Part shown: positions 60,473-64,000 of the stretch, one piece after another
How positions within the stretch are numbered: the stretch's first letter is position 1
How the letters are laid out: each line of letters begins with the position of its first letter
Source of the DNA: CAZPAN01 sp964581165
GTDB lineage: Bacteria > Actinomycetota > Coriobacteriia > Coriobacteriales > CADBOM01
DNA length: 64,000 nt
Direction: 5' to 3'
Assembly (NCBI GenBank): GCA_964581165.1
Contig: CAZOMM010000001.1
Location: forward strand, 1-64,000
The notes under the pieces: model-generated
What the model was told of the DNA's origin: nothing
Databases searched by the model: none
Seen by the model: the letters and a program-made list of their open reading frames with translations, nothing else
Made by a program: the position numbers and the translations under genes

Positions 60473-60559
60473 GTTTTGAACTCTATTTATGGGATGAATT
60501 ACCAAAGAATGCTCGGTAAGTTTGGCAAGCGAAGGCTTGCACATAAAAGGGGAGTTGGT

Positions 60560-60584
60560 CGCTAGAGCTTGGGAAACTCTAGCG
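60560..60584 (+). promoter_or_regulatory. 8-bp inverted repeat before the flavodoxin-like gene
   Basis: CGCTAGAG (60560-60567) and CTCTAGCG (60577-60584) pair perfectly 20 bases before the start of the next gene. A GCAAGC/GCTTGC hairpin lies about 30 bases upstream. Possible operator or leader hairpin. Confidence 0.4.
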
Positions 60585-60604
60585 AAAGTGTGGAAGGAAG
60601 CAAC

Positions 60605-61225
60605 ATGAAGGTAATGCTAGTTAATGGTAGCCCTAATCCATCGGGATGTACCTTTACTGCCTTAAGCGAGGTAGCTAAGGCTCTTGAAAAAGAAGGAGTA
60701 GAGACTCAGATTTTTCAGGTTGGAAAACAGCCAATTGCTGGTTGTATAGCGTGCATGTCTTGCAGAAAGACCAACACATGCGTATTTGAAGACTCAGTTA
60801 ATGATTTTGCCAAAGAAGCCCAGGGCGCTGACGGTTTTGTTTTTGGCTCTCCTGTTCACTATGCTGCAGCTTCAGGTCACATTACTTCATTTATGGATAG
60901 AGCTTTCTATAGTGGAGGAATTGATTTTGCAGGCAAACCAGCAGCTGCTGTAGTGAGCTGCAGAAGGGGTGGAGCTAGTGCCGCTTACGATCAGCTCAAC
61001 AAATACTTTGGTATAGCAGGAATGCTTGTGGTTGGTAGTCAGTACTGGAACTCAGTTCACGGAAACACTCCAGATGAGGTCAGGCAAGATCTTGAGGGAT
61101 TGCAGACCATGAGAACTCTGGGGAGAAACATGGCTTGGGCGCTTAAGTGTATTGGGGCTGGTCGCAATGCGGGTATTGAATATCCCGAGCGTGAACCTAT
61201 GGAAAGAACAAATTTTATTCGCTAG
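60605..61225 (+). CDS. Flavodoxin-like NAD(P)H-dependent FMN reductase
   Basis: A 206-residue protein of the iron-sulfur flavoprotein/NADPH-FMN reductase group. 'MLVNGSPNPSGCTFTALSEV' near residue 4 binds the FMN phosphate, 'CIACMSCRKTNTCVFED' near 48 has a compact Cys cluster motif as in archaeal-type iron-sulfur flavoproteins, and 'GFVFGSPVHYAAASGHITSFMDR' type flavin loop is near 78. Role: electron transfer or quinone/azo reduction. ATG at 60605 has GGAAGGAAG. The gene end is the first copy of a 24-bp tandem repeat. Confidence 0.88.
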   Translation: MKVMLVNGSPNPSGCTFTALSEVAKALEKEGVETQIFQVGKQPIAGCIACMSCRKTNTCVFEDSVNDFAKEAQGADGFVFGSPVHYAAASGHITSFMDRAFYSGGIDFAGKPAAAVVSCRRGGASAAYDQLNKYFGIAGMLVVGSQYWNSVHGNTPDEVRQDLEGLQTMRTLGRNMAWALKCIGAGRNAGIEYPEREPMERTNFIR

Positions 61226-61303
61226 GGTTTGCTGGGCTTAGTTCGCTAAGGTTCGTCAGATTTAGTTCGCCAGGCTTAGTTCGCCAGGCTTCGCTGAACT
61301 TAG
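61218..61303 (+). repeat. 24-bp tandem repeat spanning two convergent gene ends
   Basis: Four units (61218-61241, 61242-61265, a 14-bp short form 61266-61279, 61280-61303) begin TTCGCTAGG/TTCGCTAAGG/TTCGCCAGGC and end in TTAG. The first includes the last codons and stop of the flavodoxin-like gene, the last includes the stop of the ZIP gene. Confidence 0.8.
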
Positions 61304-62226
61304 ATACTTACCAGTACAATCCCTAGACCTAAGCCTATAAGAACTGCTACTGCGGGTTGTTTGGAGTAAAAGAGCATAAAAGACTCCGGCAAAATTTCTC
61401 CAAACAACACGTAGAGCATTGCGCCGCTGGCAAAGGCGAGACACATCGACATCCAAAATATGCCGACTTCGCCAATCCAAAAGCCAAGCAGGGCACCAAT
61501 TACCATAAAAGTACCTACTGCTGCACCAGCTAGAACAGCCTTTGTTTTGGAGGTTCCGGAGTGCAGCAGGGGTATAGCCATCGACATAGACTCGGGGATG
61601 CTATGCAGGCCTAACAGCACTGAAATGATCACCCCCGACATCACCATTGTTCCATTTGGGCTGACAAAAGAACCGCCTATGCTCATGCCGGCTGGAAGGT
61701 TATGCATGGCAATTGCAATAGCCATTACCATGCCAGCAACTTTCATCTGCTCTTTTGGCTTGGGTTGCAGGCTATCATCCACGTTGCTGTGGACTTGCTC
61801 AATAGGGGAGCGATCAAAGAAATCGCCAAGCTCATCTTCTGTGTGCAGGGGGTGAGAATTACCCGAATCCAAGTTTTCGAACTCTTCAGAATCTACTGAG
61901 CTGTCTGGACTGCAGATCTCACAAGAACGAGTATGCTTTTGGGCACGAAGAGTTACAACTTTTCCTAAAACACCAACTATTGCAGCACCTGCGGCGACAA
62001 ACAGTAGCACTAAAAACACATGTCCAATGCTGTCGTTTAGTTCTAGTGCCTCGGGTATAAAGTCAAAGCAAATAATGGCCAGCATTAAGCCTGCTGCAAA
62101 GCTCAAAAGCATACTGACAAGTTTGTTAGAGCTCAGATCAAAAAAACTTGCAATTCCCGCTCCCAAGGCACTACTGCCAATGCCTGTAATGCAAACGGTA
62201 AGCAGCATCCAGCCAAGCATTTCCAT
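61300..62226 (-). CDS. ZIP-family metal transporter
   Basis: A 308-residue membrane protein with eight helices. 'AIAIAMHNLPAGMSIGG' near residue 172 and 'LLGLHSIPESMSMAIP' near 205 are the paired HNxPxG/HxxPE metal-site motifs of ZIP proteins (zinc or iron uptake). A loop of about 65 acidic residues (about 95-160) with several His and Cys may sense metal. It begins three bases after the trigger-factor stop with only a weak ribosome site, so it depends on translational coupling. Confidence 0.93.
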   Translation of the reverse strand: MEMLGWMLLTVCITGIGSSALGAGIASFFDLSSNKLVSMLLSFAAGLMLAIICFDFIPEALELNDSIGHVFLVLLFVAAGAAIVGVLGKVVTLRAQKHTRSCEICSPDSSVDSEEFENLDSGNSHPLHTEDELGDFFDRSPIEQVHSNVDDSLQPKPKEQMKVAGMVMAIAIAMHNLPAGMSIGGSFVSPNGTMVMSGVIISVLLGLHSIPESMSMAIPLLHSGTSKTKAVLAGAAVGTFMVIGALLGFWIGEVGIFWMSMCLAFASGAMLYVLFGEILPESFMLFYSKQPAVAVLIGLGLGIVLVSI

Positions 62227-62229
62227 GCT

Positions 62230-63585
62230 TTAGAAGAGTCCCGCCATTGGCATATCGTCGGGTATCGGTGCCTCAACATCTTGGTAATTAATCTTTGCAG
62301 TTTCCAAAAGCCATTTGTGGGCCTTAAGCCTTCGTGCAACTTCTATTACTGCATACATACGTCCACTTTCGGCAAACTGTTGTTTGGCCTCTTCTTCTTG
62401 TCCAGGAGCAAATGCATGGTAGGCTTCTTCGATATCCTCATCGTCAAGACCATCAAACTTTTCTTCAAAGAGTTTATCCAAAGAGAGGCCTTGTCTAATT
62501 ACATTGCGGGCCTGCATCATGATCTGTAGATTCATTTGCTGCTGATCAAGGCTGTTTTCTTGCATGAATTCTTCCATGGTTTTGCCCTGCTGGCGTAAAT
62601 TTGCCTGGAAGTTTTGGTAGATGCTAGCCGCTGCTGTTTCGTAGATTTCGTCTGCGATTTTGCCCTCAAATCTAAGAGAGAGCTCATAATCTACAAGCTG
62701 TCCAAGCTCCTGATCTGTTTGCTGCTGAAGGTTTTGTGAGAGTTCCTCGCGAATAGTATTGCGAAGCCCCTCAAGGTTGACTGCATCTGGCATATTTTCT
62801 TCGATCCAGGCATCGCTAATCTCGGGGACTACTCTGCGTCTTAGTTCGGTGATTGTAACGCTTGTGGTGTATATCTCAGTATTGTCCTCATCCATGGTTC
62901 CTTCGCGAGGACCTTCGAAGTTAAAAGTCTTTGTTTCGCCAACTCGCATGCCCTCAATATTGTCAATAAAGTCTTTTGGCATAAAGCCATAAGAAAGCTC
63001 CAACAGCCTGCCATCTCCACAAAGGCCATTTACTTCTGTGCCGCCTTTTACCGTGTGCATATTAATGATCATAAATTGACCCTTTTGCACAGGCTCGCCG
63101 TTATCTTCTATTTTTTCGTATGCAGTATTTATTTCAGCAATTTGCTCAATTTTTTTGTCGATGGCTTCTTCTGGAGCTACATAACGGTTAACTGTAACTT
63201 CAACCGGATCAAAAGAAGACAGAGTATATTTGGGCTTGAGTAGGACATGGATGGTAAAGGTAAAATCTTCGTCTCGCTGAGGCATCTCGTCTGAGCTGCA
63301 CTGAGGTTCGAAGGCCATGTTTAGGTCTTCTTCGTCGTTGATGATAAACGGAGATATTCTTCCCATTACATGATTTTGCAAAAGCATATTGAACTGCTGC
63401 TCGTCCATCTGATCCCTCAAAACTTCTTCGGGATCCTTTCCTTCGGGAACATGAACTCGCAAAGTTCTGACCATGGTATCTAAGGCTGCGTCGATTGCCT
63501 CAGATGTAGTTTGACCATCAACAGTAACGTAAAATTCTATTTTGCTGCGCCCTATAGGCTTTTTGATTAGCTTTGTGACTTCCAT
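62230..63585 (-). CDS. tig: Trigger factor-type chaperone
   Basis: A 451-residue ribosome-associated chaperone. The N-terminal domain covers about residues 1-125, an FKBP-like prolyl isomerase domain about 145-235 ('EPVQKGQFMIINMHTVKGG', 'YGFMPKDFIDNIEGMRVGE'), and a helical C-terminal domain rich in Gln/Glu follows. The ribosome-binding loop is not the classic GFRxGxxP; instead the region reads differently (PEGKDPEEVLRDQ), so it is a divergent member. ATG at 63585 has AAGGATTGAGAGG; longer starts are possible. It is followed by ZIP rather than the usual clpP-clpX. Confidence 0.85.
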   Translation of the reverse strand: MEVTKLIKKPIGRSKIEFYVTVDGQTTSEAIDAALDTMVRTLRVHVPEGKDPEEVLRDQMDEQQFNMLLQNHVMGRISPFIINDEEDLNMAFEPQCSSDEMPQRDEDFTFTIHVLLKPKYTLSSFDPVEVTVNRYVAPEEAIDKKIEQIAEINTAYEKIEDNGEPVQKGQFMIINMHTVKGGTEVNGLCGDGRLLELSYGFMPKDFIDNIEGMRVGETKTFNFEGPREGTMDEDNTEIYTTSVTITELRRRVVPEISDAWIEENMPDAVNLEGLRNTIREELSQNLQQQTDQELGQLVDYELSLRFEGKIADEIYETAAASIYQNFQANLRQQGKTMEEFMQENSLDQQQMNLQIMMQARNVIRQGLSLDKLFEEKFDGLDDEDIEEAYHAFAPGQEEEAKQQFAESGRMYAVIEVARRLKAHKWLLETAKINYQDVEAPIPDDMPMAGLF

Positions 63586-63784
63586 AAGCCTCTCAATCCT
63601 TCCTGCCAAATACCAGACCTACGTTTTAGTCCCACGTATCAAATAATGGTTCAGCGGCATGTTTATCATTTTGCAAACAGCCCTCAATTTTAGTTCTAAA
63701 GCTGTGTTACGTCAGTGCTAAATCGGGCTGTCTCGGCTTTACGTGCGGGCTTTAAGGTAGGAAGACTTGAGGCAGGCTTATGCA

Positions 63785-63823
63785 CAGCCGTTCAATGATC
63801 AAGTCGATTCTGCTTTGGCATAG
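63785..63823 (+). repeat. Dispersed 39-bp intergenic element, copy D
   Basis: CAGCCGTTCAATGATCAAG followed by TCGATTCTGCTTTGGCATAG. It lies about 200 bases before the trigger-factor gene on the opposite side and next to a GTGGCTG-type repeat. Confidence 0.7.
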
Positions 63824-63839
63824 ATTTGAGTTTTGAATA

Positions 63840-64000
63840 AGTTCAAGTGGCGCTGTGGCTGTGGTGTTGTAGCTGGGGGACGTGGCCGTAATGCTGCGAC
63901 TGGGGGGCGTGGCTGGGGGCGTGGCTGGGAGGGTGTGACTGTACTGTTGTGGCTGGGGGTATGCTTGTAGTGCCACGACTGGGGGGCGTGGCTGTAAAAA
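63840..64000 (+). repeat. Degenerate GTGGCTGGGGG-type tandem repeat
   Basis: Units such as GGGGGACGTGGC, GGGGGGCGTGGCT, GGGGGCGTGGCT run to the window edge. With the preceding element it fills the 415 bases beyond the trigger-factor start; I see no gene here. Confidence 0.7.

Overview
The window looks like a chromosomal segment of an anaerobic, low-to-mid GC actinobacterium, most likely class Coriobacteriia. This is inferred from gene content and order (rpsB-tsf-pyrH-frr-uppS-cdsA-dxr-rseP-ispG-proS, a LytS/LytR pair, a Hanks-type kinase, a HyaABCD uptake hydrogenase, a reductive rather than oxygen-linked gene set), from frequent TTG/GTG starts after strong AGGAGG-type ribosome binding sites, and from a MEP isoprenoid route. 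No rRNA gene is present to settle the lineage. A run of 100 Ns (13749-13848) marks an assembly gap.

Layout. 1-1500: end of an unknown membrane protein, a structured gene-poor stretch with a possible 27-residue hydrophobic peptide gene, and a RelB/DinJ antitoxin beside a decayed PIN-type toxin. 1497-12851: core block for translation (rpsB, tsf, frr, proS), UMP kinase, undecaprenyl-PP synthase, CDP-DG synthase, two MEP-pathway enzymes and the RseP protease. 12852-17257: cobalamin riboswitch and nucleotide-loop assembly genes cobT-cobU-cobS, a short CobU-like protein and an FmdE protein. 17399-19537: OmpR-type two-component system. 19779-23036 (minus): thrS, a zinc-ribbon membrane protein and a PadR regulator. 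23662-26153: lysC and asd. 26466-35507 (minus): a multi-subunit amine/amino-acid (opine-type) dehydrogenase operon with an ornithine cyclodeaminase-like protein, an ammonium channel, an AMP-forming acyl-CoA synthetase and an XRE-cupin regulator. 35822-42666: QueT-like ECF substrate protein, glycosyltransferase, LytS/LytR, zinc alcohol dehydrogenase and glutamate dehydrogenase. 42936-50442: large exported-domain membrane protein, glycosyltransferase, M23 hydrolase, tRNA-Asp and a degenerate AAA-like protein. 50908-55428: membrane-bound [NiFe] hydrogenase hyaABC and maturation protease hyaD. 55456-63585: Ser/Thr kinase divergent from a secreted repetitive protein, formate/nitrite channel, Mrp-type Fe-S carrier, flavodoxin-like reductase, ZIP transporter and trigger factor.

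Physiology inferred: hydrogen (HyaABC) and possibly formate are handled at the membrane, amino-acid or amine oxidation releases ammonium near Amt and GdhA, and corrinoids are finished locally from salvaged or separately made precursors.

The most unusual sequence-level trait is the abundance of short degenerate tandem repeats (9-24 bp units) just after stop codons or inside the low-complexity ends of otherwise ordinary enzymes, together with a dispersed 39-bp intergenic element seen at least four times in clear form and twice in weaker form. Other points of interest are a TisB-like small peptide locus, a candidate small RNA upstream of lysC, an apparent AUA/AUU start on a 758-residue membrane protein, and an AAA-like protein lacking the Walker A lysine. 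All product names rest on reading the sequence and remembered family motifs; no database search was run.
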